30,244 nucleotides of DNA. Source: Helicobacteraceae bacterium. Its GTDB lineage: Bacteria > Campylobacterota > Campylobacteria > Campylobacterales > Sulfurimonadaceae. The notes under the pieces were generated by a model that saw nothing but the letters and a program-made list of their open reading frames with translations, ran no database searches and had not been told where the DNA came from. Shown piece by piece: positions 16,208 to 23,691 of this stretch (its first letter is position 1; every line of letters starts with the position of its first letter). Location of the stretch: contig WFMY01000070.1 in assembly GCA_015488855.1 (NCBI GenBank), forward strand, positions 1 through 30,244. The letters are read 5' to 3'. The translations under genes were made by a program, and so were the position numbers.

Positions 16208-16897
16208 TCAAATCGAAACTATTTTGTACCCTGCTCCATAAATATTTAAAATCACATCTTTTGGAAGCTTTGTACGAACCCTTTTCATCAAAGAGGTAAC
16301 AGAATCTGAGGAAAATTCTTTAGTAGGGTTATCTTTATAAATAGCATAAAATATACTCTCAGCAGATACCGACTGGTTTGCTTTTGAACATAAAAGTTTT
16401 AAAAGAAGAGTCTCTCTAGCTTTGAGTAATACCTGTTCGCCATCCTGCCATAAAGTATCATTTGCATTATCCCAATAAACATTTGTTTTCATATACACTC
16501 TCTTAGAGAGTTTGCGTAAACTCTCTACACTACTAAACAAGATTTTTTTTAAGATATCTACTTTAATGGGTTTGATGAGATATGTTTCTAAATGCAGTTC
16601 AACCGCACGCAATAACTTTTCCTCTTCAGAGTGAGCACTCATGATAATAATCTTTGTATCTGAGTCTCTTTCGCGTATCTTAGAAACCAAGGTAAGACCA
16701 TCCATTAATGGCATATTTATATCTGTTAAGATAATATCAGGATGCTTATCAAGATAAATTTTATATGCTTCTTGTCCATCTTTTGCATGATATACTTTTA
16801 CAAAAAAAAGTTGTAAATATTCCAATAAATATTCGCTTAATTCTATCTCATCCTCTACCAAGAGTATTGATATATCTTTTACCATTTCATCTTGCAT
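16208..16897 (-). CDS. OmpR-type response regulator paired with the diiron-domain kinase
   Basis: A 229-residue DNA-binding regulator. The receiver domain (about 9-120) has E15-D16, phosphoacceptor D59 (IILTDINMP) and K109 (LIKPIK); the C-terminal winged helix (about 135-229) ends NIYGAGYKIVSI, the usual wing of the OmpR/PhoB family. It overlaps the kinase gene by 11 bases and is the last gene of the heme d1 operon. The pair is therefore made with the nitrite reductase maturation genes. Its DNA targets cannot be read here. ATG at 16885 is a possible alternative start. Confidence 0.92.
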   Translation of the reverse strand: MQDEMVKDISILLVEDEIELSEYLLEYLQLFFVKVYHAKDGQEAYKIYLDKHPDIILTDINMPLMDGLTLVSKIRERDSDTKIIIMSAHSEEEKLLRAVELHLETYLIKPIKVDILKKILFSSVESLRKLSKRVYMKTNVYWDNANDTLWQDGEQVLLKARETLLLKLLCSKANQSVSAESIFYAIYKDNPTKEFSSDSVTSLMKRVRTKLPKDVILNIYGAGYKIVSI

Positions 16898-18374
16898 TAT
16901 TTATCTCTATTGTAAATTTTGCACCATTAAAAATATTTTCAGCCTTCAATTTTGCACCCAAATTATCTTCAATAATCATCCGAGCGATATAGAGACCAAG
17001 TCCAGTTCCCATTGATTGGTGTTTTGTTGTAAAGTAAGGATCAAATATCTTTGATAAGTTTTGTGCATCAATGCCACCACAATCATCTGCTATACTTAAA
17101 ATTATACTTTTTTGTTGCTTAGAGAGTTTTATACTTACTGTTTTATTTATGAGAGACTTTTGGGTAATCACATCTCGTATATTTGACAATATACTCACTA
17201 TAACTTGAACAAACTCATTAATCAGTCCAAATATTTCTAAAGAATCATCAATATCTAAATGAATCTTAATATTTGACTCACCAGACACCGAAAAACTCAC
17301 TATATCTAAAGATCTGTGTATCGCTTCTGAGATACTAAAGAGGGATTCTTTTTTCTCAGGTTTATAGTAGTTCATAAAATCTTCTATAGTATCTGACATA
17401 TAAAGGATACGCTTTTGCATCCCCTCTAATTTTTCTGCAATTTCTTCTTTTGTGAGAGTTGATACTCTATTTTTTTCATCCATAATAGCAACGATAGTAT
17501 TCATAATAGTTAAAGGTTGTCTCCATTGATGTGCTATATTGCCTATCATTTCACCTATCTCTGCACGCTTTGATTGTGCAAAAAGCTGTCTATCTCTTTG
17601 AGCAATTGTTTTTTCTTTGATTTGTAATTCATCTATGGTATCTAAGAGTTCACGGTTATATTTCTCTTCGATATATAGACCACAATCTAAGTTTTTCATA
17701 TCTTTGATCAAGTCTTTGATATATTTTTTTTTGATGATTGAACCATGTTGAGGGGCTATGAGGTTAATGTCTAAAGCCTCAATTTTTTTCAAAGCGTAGT
17801 TAAAAATATCACGAGATGGCATATATTCTTGATGAAACTGTTTTGCCTTATCAAAATAACTCTCATCAGCATAAAACTCCCAGCTCTCTTCTATACCACC
17901 AAAAATATCTCCAGAAAAAAGAGTCTTACTTTTTGGCTCATACGATACAAATGCACCTGGAGAGTGACAATATGGAGTTGTTAAAAACTGAAGTCTAAAA
18001 CCACTTGAGGTAAGCAAAGAATTGTTATGTTTATCTATCTCATAATATGAAGAGGTAACAAGATAATGTTTTATAAGCACTGACATTCTAGAATGTGTCA
18101 CAATTTGGAGGTCATCTCTATCTATGAGTTTTTCAATCTCGGGAACCGCAGCAGCTAAATCAGGATCTTGATGATGCAAGACTATATACTTTATGGATCT
18201 AATATCTGCAATTGATTTTACTTTTTTTATTGTTTCATCAAACTCCAACATGGAACCAGGGTCTATCAATATAGATTCATCTCCATTCTCTATAAAGTAA
18301 GGGTGACACTGAAAAGGATCATTTTCTAAGTGCATTCCCACCCAGAAAATATTATCTGCAATCTCTCTAGGCAT
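16887..18374 (-). CDS. Histidine kinase with N-terminal diiron metallo-beta-lactamase-fold (ODP-like) sensor
   Basis: A 495-residue soluble kinase with no membrane segment. Residues 1-235 form a metallo-beta-lactamase domain of the flavodiiron/ODP type: H68-x-D70-x-D72 in IVLHHQDPDLAAAVP, H137 in YCHSPGAF, D156 in LFSGDIFGG and H210 in APQHGS, the full set expected for two irons. A helical linker (240-270) leads to the HisKA domain with phosphoacceptor H282 (GNIAHQWRQPLT), then the ATPase domain with N398, DDCGG (430-434) and GTGLGL (456-461). ODP relatives are known to bind O2 at a diiron site, and flavodiiron proteins reduce O2 or NO; this domain has no flavodoxin part. It overlaps the SUMT gene by eight bases and the regulator gene by 11. 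Sensing of O2 or NO is inferred. Confidence 0.88.
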   Translation of the reverse strand: MPREIADNIFWVGMHLENDPFQCHPYFIENGDESILIDPGSMLEFDETIKKVKSIADIRSIKYIVLHHQDPDLAAAVPEIEKLIDRDDLQIVTHSRMSVLIKHYLVTSSYYEIDKHNNSLLTSSGFRLQFLTTPYCHSPGAFVSYEPKSKTLFSGDIFGGIEESWEFYADESYFDKAKQFHQEYMPSRDIFNYALKKIEALDINLIAPQHGSIIKKKYIKDLIKDMKNLDCGLYIEEKYNRELLDTIDELQIKEKTIAQRDRQLFAQSKRAEIGEMIGNIAHQWRQPLTIMNTIVAIMDEKNRVSTLTKEEIAEKLEGMQKRILYMSDTIEDFMNYYKPEKKESLFSISEAIHRSLDIVSFSVSGESNIKIHLDIDDSLEIFGLINEFVQVIVSILSNIRDVITQKSLINKTVSIKLSKQQKSIILSIADDCGGIDAQNLSKIFDPYFTTKHQSMGTGLGLYIARMIIEDNLGAKLKAENIFNGAKFTIEINNAR

Positions 18375-19101
18375 TAAACCATTTTAACTGATCACGGAGT
18401 AAGACTACCTTACCCACTACTATAAGTGCTGGTGTAGGTACATCTTTGGCTTTTGAAACAATAGTATCTAAAGTACCAACGACCACACTTTGATCTTTTG
18501 TAGTTCCTCTTGAGATAACAGCGACTGGATAATCTGCACTTTTACCTATTTCCTGCAATTTTTTACTTATTTTAGCAAGATTATGTAATCCCATCAAAAA
18601 GACTATGGTATCATCAGTTTTAAAATTGTTCCAAGGGATTTGTGATACTTTTTTATTTGGGGATTCATGCCCAGTGACAACTCGAAAACTCACTGCAACT
18701 CCACGATGCGTTACGGGGATGCCTGCATAAGCTGGAGCAGATATAGCAGAGGTAATTCCAGGGATAATCTCAAATTTTATATCGCGTTCATGAAGATAGA
18801 GTGCTTCTTCTCCACCACGACCAAAAACAAAAGGATCACCACCTTTAAGACGCACTACATTTTCATACTTGAGCGCATTTTGGTAAATAACTTCATTGAT
18901 CTCATCTTGAGGCATTATATGGCGACCATCTTCTTTACCAACATAAACAAACTCACATCCATCTTTTGCCTCTTCAAGAATGTCAGGATTTGCTAAACGG
19001 TCGTAGATAACGACATCTGCTTCTTTGACTACTCGCAGAGCTTTTACTGTCATCAACTCTATATCACCTGGACCAGCGCCCGTTAAATAAACTTTACCCA
19101 T
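18367..19101 (-). CDS. nirE: Uroporphyrinogen-III C-methyltransferase (SUMT, NirE/CobA type)
   Basis: A 244-residue cytoplasmic enzyme that methylates uroporphyrinogen III twice to precorrin-2, the branch point toward siroheme and heme d1. The signatures VYLTGAGPGDIELMTVKAL and VIYDRLANPDIL at the start, VRLKGGDPFVFGRGGEEA in the middle and GITSAISAPAYAGIPVTHR are classic for the family. It lacks the CysG N-terminal dehydrogenase/chelatase domain, which is encoded separately near 29,328. Place between nirF and the sensor kinase supports the nirE role; use in general siroheme or cobalamin synthesis is also possible. Its start overlaps the nirF stop (TAATG), with GAGGA upstream. Confidence 0.93.
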   Translation of the reverse strand: MGKVYLTGAGPGDIELMTVKALRVVKEADVVIYDRLANPDILEEAKDGCEFVYVGKEDGRHIMPQDEINEVIYQNALKYENVVRLKGGDPFVFGRGGEEALYLHERDIKFEIIPGITSAISAPAYAGIPVTHRGVAVSFRVVTGHESPNKKVSQIPWNNFKTDDTIVFLMGLHNLAKISKKLQEIGKSADYPVAVISRGTTKDQSVVVGTLDTIVSKAKDVPTPALIVVGKVVLLRDQLKWFNA

Positions 19102-20204
19102 TAATATTTGTCCTCATAAATAAATATACCAGATGGTTTTTTAATAGTAAATATCTCACGCTTTAACCACCAGCCTTTTGTGTCTAATACAACTATTTTA
19201 TTTGCATCGTTTACTGAAACATAAAGATTTGGTTTGTTTTTTGACCATCTAAGATGGAGCACTTTACCTTTAAACTCAAAACGCTTAATGATTTTAAATG
19301 TTTTCGTATCTATGATCTGAATAACTGGAAATTTTTTACCAGAAAAGGTAACTGCCATATACTTTTGATCTGGAGAGAGCGAAGTAAATACTGGCAATCC
19401 CTCAGTAACTATCTGGGTAACATACTTAAAATCAGGTGTATACACTAGAACTTTATTATTCCCAACAGCAGGTATAAAAACATTACCATTACTAATAGAC
19501 CAAAATCCAAAGTGAGGTACTTTAAGAACAGGTTTTCTATCTTCAAGTAGGATTTTGATTTTTTTGTATCGCATAGTATCGAGGTTTACAACCCCAAACC
19601 AAGGAGATTTAAAAAAACCAGTAATAAAGTTATTATCTTTTATCATAGCATCAAAAGGCATAATTCCTACATTTTCAAACTCTTTAAAGATTTTAAAATT
19701 TGGTTTTCCCTTACCTTCGTTCATATCTTTAAGTACTGTAATCTTATCGTTGTCCATTTGAGAGAATACAAGATAATTTTTATAAATTTTGATTCCAACA
19801 TTACGAGAATCTGTTTTGATTTTTTGTAATGGTTTTAAATCTCTACTTAAGATATCTACACTTTTATCATCATAGTTTGCAACAGCTACATAGTTTTTAT
19901 TGATGACAAAACCAATAGCACTTTTACTTGTTTTATACTCATTGAGTTTTTTCTCTGTTTTTGGATCGAACCTAACGATATAACCATCTCGAGAGATGAT
20001 GTAACCATCATTTTGAAAAAACTTAATGACACCATGATTCATATTGTGCATATTTTTCATATGGGTTCTTGGCAATCCATTTTCTATAACAGCTACAGAA
20101 CTACTCTCACGCTCCACAACAAACAGTTTGTCCCTCGTAAGAGCATTTGCATTTACAAAAAACAGTGCACTTATTATTGTCCCTAATAATAGTTTATTTA
20201 TCAT
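19101..20204 (-). CDS. nirF: Heme d1 biosynthesis protein NirF
   Basis: A 367-residue periplasmic protein with signal peptide MINKLLLGTIISALFFVNANA and an all-beta propeller related to the d1 domain of NirS (repeats such as KLFVVERESSSVAVIENG and KYMAVTFSGKKFPVIQIIDTKTFKII). There is no CxxCH, which separates it from NirN and NirS. NirF acts as a dehydrogenase on a heme d1 precursor late in the pathway. ATG at 20204 is chosen: it overlaps the nirJ stop (TAATG), matches the other junctions of this operon and places the signal peptide first. An upstream in-frame extension to 20258 runs inside nirJ. Confidence 0.9.
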   Translation of the reverse strand: MINKLLLGTIISALFFVNANALTRDKLFVVERESSSVAVIENGLPRTHMKNMHNMNHGVIKFFQNDGYIISRDGYIVRFDPKTEKKLNEYKTSKSAIGFVINKNYVAVANYDDKSVDILSRDLKPLQKIKTDSRNVGIKIYKNYLVFSQMDNDKITVLKDMNEGKGKPNFKIFKEFENVGIMPFDAMIKDNNFITGFFKSPWFGVVNLDTMRYKKIKILLEDRKPVLKVPHFGFWSISNGNVFIPAVGNNKVLVYTPDFKYVTQIVTEGLPVFTSLSPDQKYMAVTFSGKKFPVIQIIDTKTFKIIKRFEFKGKVLHLRWSKNKPNLYVSVNDANKIVVLDTKGWWLKREIFTIKKPSGIFIYEDKY

Positions 20205-21322
20205 TATATGTTCTCTCTTTCTTCTTTTGTTAAGTAACAAGATGGATCCGCGCTCCATAAGTCACCTGTTATTGCATAAGCACGCGCACGACTTCCACCA
20301 TTACAGATATCTATCTGCGCACATCCATCACATATACCACTAATCTTTCTTGGGTGTACTCTTAGAGCATCTAAAAGCTCACCCTTTTGCCAGATATCAC
20401 CAAAATTTTCTTCTATAATATTTCCAACAGTTAATGGAAAAAATGGATCTGGTCTTACATCGCCTTCAGAGTTAATGTTAAGAAGTTTTCGCCCAGCTGA
20501 GTTTCCACCCCAAGTTATAAGTCTTTTTCGCATTATCTCTTTAAGTTCAGGATAACGGGTAGCAAACTCATTTAGAAAGAGGATGGCGTCCATCTCCATG
20601 TTTCCAGTAACTATCTCTATATCTCGACCTGTTTCATAATACTCAAACGCTTTTTTAAGAATAAACTCTACAGACTCTCTTCGCTGAGTCTTTGTGAGAT
20701 CCATTTTGAGATTATCGAGTCCACGACCAGAATACACTAAATGTGACACATAGATTTTAGGAATATTTTCTCTTTCAACTAAATCAAAAATGTATTCTAA
20801 AGAATTAATAGTTTCTTTTGTAATAGTAAACCTTATACCAACTTTTGCTCCTGTTGCATTCGCAAGTTTTACTGCTTTAAGAGTTTCTACGAAGGCACCT
20901 TTAAGACCACGAAAATGATCGTGAGTTGGCTCATCTCCATCTATGGAGATACCAACATAGTTAAAAGTATCTACAATTCTTTTAACATTTCCTTTTGTAA
21001 AATAGAGTCCATTACTTGAAAGGTAAGTTATGATCCCATTTTCCTTACAAAAATCAGCTATCTCAAACAAATCCTTGCGTGTCAGTGGCTCACCTCCAGA
21101 AAAAATAATAAATTTAACACCATTTTCTTTCATCTCTAAAATTGTTTTTTTTATCTGTGGTGTTGTGAGTGTATCTACTTCATCTAAAGTTGATTTTGAG
21201 TAGCAATGAAGACAAGAAAGATTGCAACGATTTGTAAAATTCCATATTGCTATACTTCCATCTAAAATTCTCTCTTTTTTTCCTTCAACAACTGAAGATA
21301 TGAGATTTGTTAATCTAAACAT
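20204..21322 (-). CDS. nirJ: Radical SAM heme d1 biosynthesis protein NirJ
   Basis: A 372-residue radical SAM enzyme. The first cluster motif is C33-x3-C37-x2-C40 (NRCNLSCLHCYS), followed by FSGGEPLTRKDL and GISIDGDEPTHDHFRG. The C-terminal SPASM-like cysteines are GICDGCAQIDICNGGSRA with a last cysteine in SADPSC, binding an extra Fe-S cluster. NirJ replaces the propionate side chains of didecarboxysiroheme with the keto groups of heme d1. The gene lies between a small cytochrome c and nirF with one-base overlaps on both sides. Confidence 0.94.
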   Translation of the reverse strand: MFRLTNLISSVVEGKKERILDGSIAIWNFTNRCNLSCLHCYSKSTLDEVDTLTTPQIKKTILEMKENGVKFIIFSGGEPLTRKDLFEIADFCKENGIITYLSSNGLYFTKGNVKRIVDTFNYVGISIDGDEPTHDHFRGLKGAFVETLKAVKLANATGAKVGIRFTITKETINSLEYIFDLVERENIPKIYVSHLVYSGRGLDNLKMDLTKTQRRESVEFILKKAFEYYETGRDIEIVTGNMEMDAILFLNEFATRYPELKEIMRKRLITWGGNSAGRKLLNINSEGDVRPDPFFPLTVGNIIEENFGDIWQKGELLDALRVHPRKISGICDGCAQIDICNGGSRARAYAITGDLWSADPSCYLTKEERENI

Positions 21323-21627
21323 TATTTGCCTTTATAAGAAAGAATATAATCTGATATAAGATTTAACTCTTTATTTGTTAAATGAAACTGGGTCATCACA
21401 GTTCTTTTGTATCCAAATTTTTTATACATAGATTGAGGAGATGTTATATAAGCCTTGATTTCAGCCTTTGTTCTCTTAGCAGCTATGCTAGAAAATGGTG
21501 GTCCAAATGCCATTGCTGTTTGATGGTGACATCCCCAACAATATGTTTCAAACACTTTTTTTCCATCTAACTCTGCAGAGTAAAGAAAAGAATTTAAAAG
21601 TAAAACTAATAATAAATATTTTTTCAT
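21322..21627 (-). CDS. Small periplasmic cytochrome c of the nir operon (NirC/NirM-like)
   Basis: A 101-residue class I cytochrome c with a signal peptide (MKKYLLLVLLLNSFLYSAE), one heme site C30-W-G-C-H34 and a likely methionine ligand in RTVMTQFHLT or in QSMYKKFG. It is the first gene of the nirJ-nirF-nirE unit. Such proteins pass electrons to NirS or help in heme d1 assembly. ATG at 21627 follows AGAGG; an upstream TTG (21645) would add a charged stretch before the signal peptide and is less likely. Whether it matches NirC or NirM cannot be told. Confidence 0.88.
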   Translation of the reverse strand: MKKYLLLVLLLNSFLYSAELDGKKVFETYCWGCHHQTAMAFGPPFSSIAAKRTKAEIKAYITSPQSMYKKFGYKRTVMTQFHLTNKELNLISDYILSYKGK

Positions 21628-21688
21628 TGTGCCTCTTTTTCTCAAAGCAATATTCTAACTAAAATAAGCTTGAATAATCTATTAAACT

Positions 21689-21730
21689 ATTATAGATAAA
21701 TAAAAAAATGAACAACTTGCTTCTTATCAA
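21689..21730 (-). promoter_or_regulatory. FNR/DNR-type promoter of the cytochrome c-nirJ-nirF-nirE unit
   Basis: On the minus strand the box reads TTGATAAGAAGCAA (21717-21730), one arm base from the perfect dyad. A consensus -10 TATAAT lies at 21689-21694, exactly 32 bp centre to centre. The predicted start is near 21682, about 55 bases before the ATG at 21627. Confidence 0.75.
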
Positions 21731-21797
21731 GATTTATAAAAAAAATATTAAGAATAGTAACTAATTGATTTGTAGGTATATGAAAGTAAGAAAAGGT

Positions 21798-21817
21798 TTC
21801 TCTCCCGAGGGAGAGAA
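21798..21817 (-). terminator. Terminator after nirS
   Basis: TTCTCTCCC and GGGAGAGAA form a 9-bp GC-rich stem eight bases past the nirS stop, followed on the minus strand by ACCTTTTCTTAC. It separates the nor-nirS transcript from the nirJ-F promoter just downstream. Confidence 0.75.
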
Positions 21818-21824
21818 GATTGGG

Positions 21825-23462
21825 TTATGCACCCGGAATTGATTGTCTGTGTTCGATAGAGTAAGTAAAAGTTGGCGTTGTTAAACCTGTGACATATTTA
21901 ACAAATTTACCAGTTTTAGCATCATAGATACCGATACGACCAGCATTCCACTCAGAAATCATTGTCCAGTGACCATGATTAGCAGGTTCAGCATGTAAGA
22001 TACGAGGAACTACTACTTTACCTTTTTTATTTTTTACAGTTGGAACATTCCATTTGTAAAGAACTTTATGAGTTACAGGATCAGTAACAGTACCTTTTTT
22101 AGTACCAACAGTTATGATTCTATCAACTTCTAAAGTTTGCTTGTTGATTAAGTGCATTTTATTCCAGTTAGATGGACCACCTATAACATTATCAGCCCAG
22201 ATATATGGTGTATGCTCACTTGTACCAACAAATAAACCACCACCAGCAGTTCTAATACGAGCTACAACATCCCAGTTATTGTCCCAGATAACAACATCAC
22301 CAACATTCATACTACATGTAGCATAAAGTTGACCATATCTATCATTATACCAGCTTGACCCTTGACCTGGGTGTGGCTTAGAACCTGGACCTGTATAGAC
22401 TTTAGCAACTAATGATTTAGTTTTAAAGTCAACAACACCCATTACATCTGAACCTTGAGACGCTTGCATTAGGTAACGACCGATCTCTTTACCTTCATTT
22501 TCAAAACCATCATGTAAGATTTTACCGATGTTAGGAATATCACCTACGATTGGGAAGTTTGGTTTAGAATAATCTACGATATATACATGACCAGCATCTT
22601 TAAGAGCAAAAGCGATGTATGGACCATATGGTGTATCATAAACACCAGCTACACGAGAAGAACCAATATTTCCATCCATGTCAATAACGCTTGATGTAGC
22701 GTATACTTTAAGTGGCTCTAAAGTCATAGCATCCATTAGGATTGCTCCACCTGGTACATAGTTACCTGCCATCAAGTATTTTCCATCTGGAGATACTGCT
22801 AGACCACGAGAGTCAGAACCAACTTGAACCTGAGCAATTTTTTGTTGCCCTTTTGAAGCAAGGTCAAACATAGTTACTAAACCTGAACGAGAGATTGAGT
22901 AAGCATAACGAGGCTGACGCTTGTTTGTGACAGTAACATGAACAGCAAAACCTGCTGGATGACGCGAAAGAAATTTACCTGTAGTACCATCTAAAAATAC
23001 AACACGCGCAGCATCACGCTCTGTTACGAAACAGATATCTTTAACATTTTTAACATCAACAGCTTTAGGATATTTCTTAAGAAGAGCAGCTCTATCGTTG
23101 AGTTTTTTCCAACCAGCTTTTACAGCTTTCATAGTAAGAACTTGAATTTTCTTACCTTTAAAGTGTTGTAAATAATCAACCATTTTTTGAGCATCTGCTT
23201 TATTCATTTTACTAGACCAAGCAGGCATAGCCGTACCAGGACGACCATTTAAAATAGTCTGTACTAGCATATAAGAATTTTTACCTTTAAGTTGTTTTGG
23301 ACGCAAATCCGAACCAACACCACCTTCGTGATTTGGACCATGACAACCCTGACACTCTTTTTCAAACATTTTTTCAACATTCATATTTGATGTTCCAGCA
23401 AATAAACCTGTTGAAACTACTGCTAAAGCAGCAACTGATGTAACTAATTTATTTAATCTCAT
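21825..23462 (-). CDS. nirS: Cytochrome cd1 nitrite reductase
   Basis: A 545-residue periplasmic enzyme that reduces nitrite to nitric oxide. It has a Sec signal (MRLNKLVTSVAALAVVSTGLFAG), a cytochrome c domain (about 25-110) with C37-Q-G-C-H41 and a methionine-containing segment GTAMPAWSSKM, then an eight-bladed d1 propeller. Active-site histidines are probably those in GSKPHPGQGSSW and RILHAEPANHG, which match conserved positions in known cd1 enzymes. GAAGGAGAAAGAAA precedes the ATG. It lies 66 bp after the 50-residue ORF that follows norB, so nirite reductase and NO reductase are likely co-transcribed from the box at 26174, through a GC-rich hairpin at 23495-23511. Confidence 0.96.
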   Translation of the reverse strand: MRLNKLVTSVAALAVVSTGLFAGTSNMNVEKMFEKECQGCHGPNHEGGVGSDLRPKQLKGKNSYMLVQTILNGRPGTAMPAWSSKMNKADAQKMVDYLQHFKGKKIQVLTMKAVKAGWKKLNDRAALLKKYPKAVDVKNVKDICFVTERDAARVVFLDGTTGKFLSRHPAGFAVHVTVTNKRQPRYAYSISRSGLVTMFDLASKGQQKIAQVQVGSDSRGLAVSPDGKYLMAGNYVPGGAILMDAMTLEPLKVYATSSVIDMDGNIGSSRVAGVYDTPYGPYIAFALKDAGHVYIVDYSKPNFPIVGDIPNIGKILHDGFENEGKEIGRYLMQASQGSDVMGVVDFKTKSLVAKVYTGPGSKPHPGQGSSWYNDRYGQLYATCSMNVGDVVIWDNNWDVVARIRTAGGGLFVGTSEHTPYIWADNVIGGPSNWNKMHLINKQTLEVDRIITVGTKKGTVTDPVTHKVLYKWNVPTVKNKKGKVVVPRILHAEPANHGHWTMISEWNAGRIGIYDAKTGKFVKYVTGLTTPTFTYSIEHRQSIPGA

Positions 23463-23494
23463 TTTCTTTCTCCTTCAAAAATAAAATATGTACG

Positions 23495-23511
23495 AGGCCC
23501 CAATGGAGCCC
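23495..23511 (-). repeat. GC-rich hairpin between the 50-residue ORF and nirS
   Basis: On the minus strand GGGCTCC-ATT-GGGGCCT forms a 7-bp stem with two G-T pairs, followed about ten bases later by ATTTTATTTTT. It could be a leaky terminator or an RNA-stabilising 5' element that sets the ratio of nor to nirS messages. No FNR-type box was found in this gap. Confidence 0.5.
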
Positions 23512-23528
23512 TGTAAACTAAGTGTAGC

Positions 23529-23681
23529 TTAACCCTCTTGTTCTAAACGAGCTTTTTCTTGCTTGTAGATCCATATCATTGGAAGTACAATAATAGTGTG
23601 AAGAAAAATCGTTAAAGTCATAGGACCTTGATTTAACCAACCAAAAAAACTCGGTACGACATCTGTAAATTGTTCAAACAT
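23529..23681 (-). CDS. 50-residue single-span membrane protein between norB and nirS
   Basis: A short gene that fits neatly into the operon: ATG at 23681 ten bases after the norB stop, with AGGAGA seven bases upstream. The protein starts MFEQFTDVVPSFFGWLNQGP, has one hydrophobic segment (about residues 21-39, MTLTIFLHTIIVLPMIWIY) and a charged tail KQEKARLEQEG. Size and shape recall small accessory subunits such as CcoQ of cbb3 oxidases, but I see no sequence identity that proves it. A helper or fourth subunit of the NO reductase is the most natural reading. Confidence 0.8.
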   Translation of the reverse strand: MFEQFTDVVPSFFGWLNQGPMTLTIFLHTIIVLPMIWIYKQEKARLEQEG

Positions 23682-23691
23682 TCTATTCTCC

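Noticed and set aside
20205..20258. Longer nirF reading frame with 18 extra residues
   Set aside because: The extension lies inside nirJ and puts a charged stretch before the signal peptide; the ATG at 20204 forms the same TAATG junction as the neighbouring genes.
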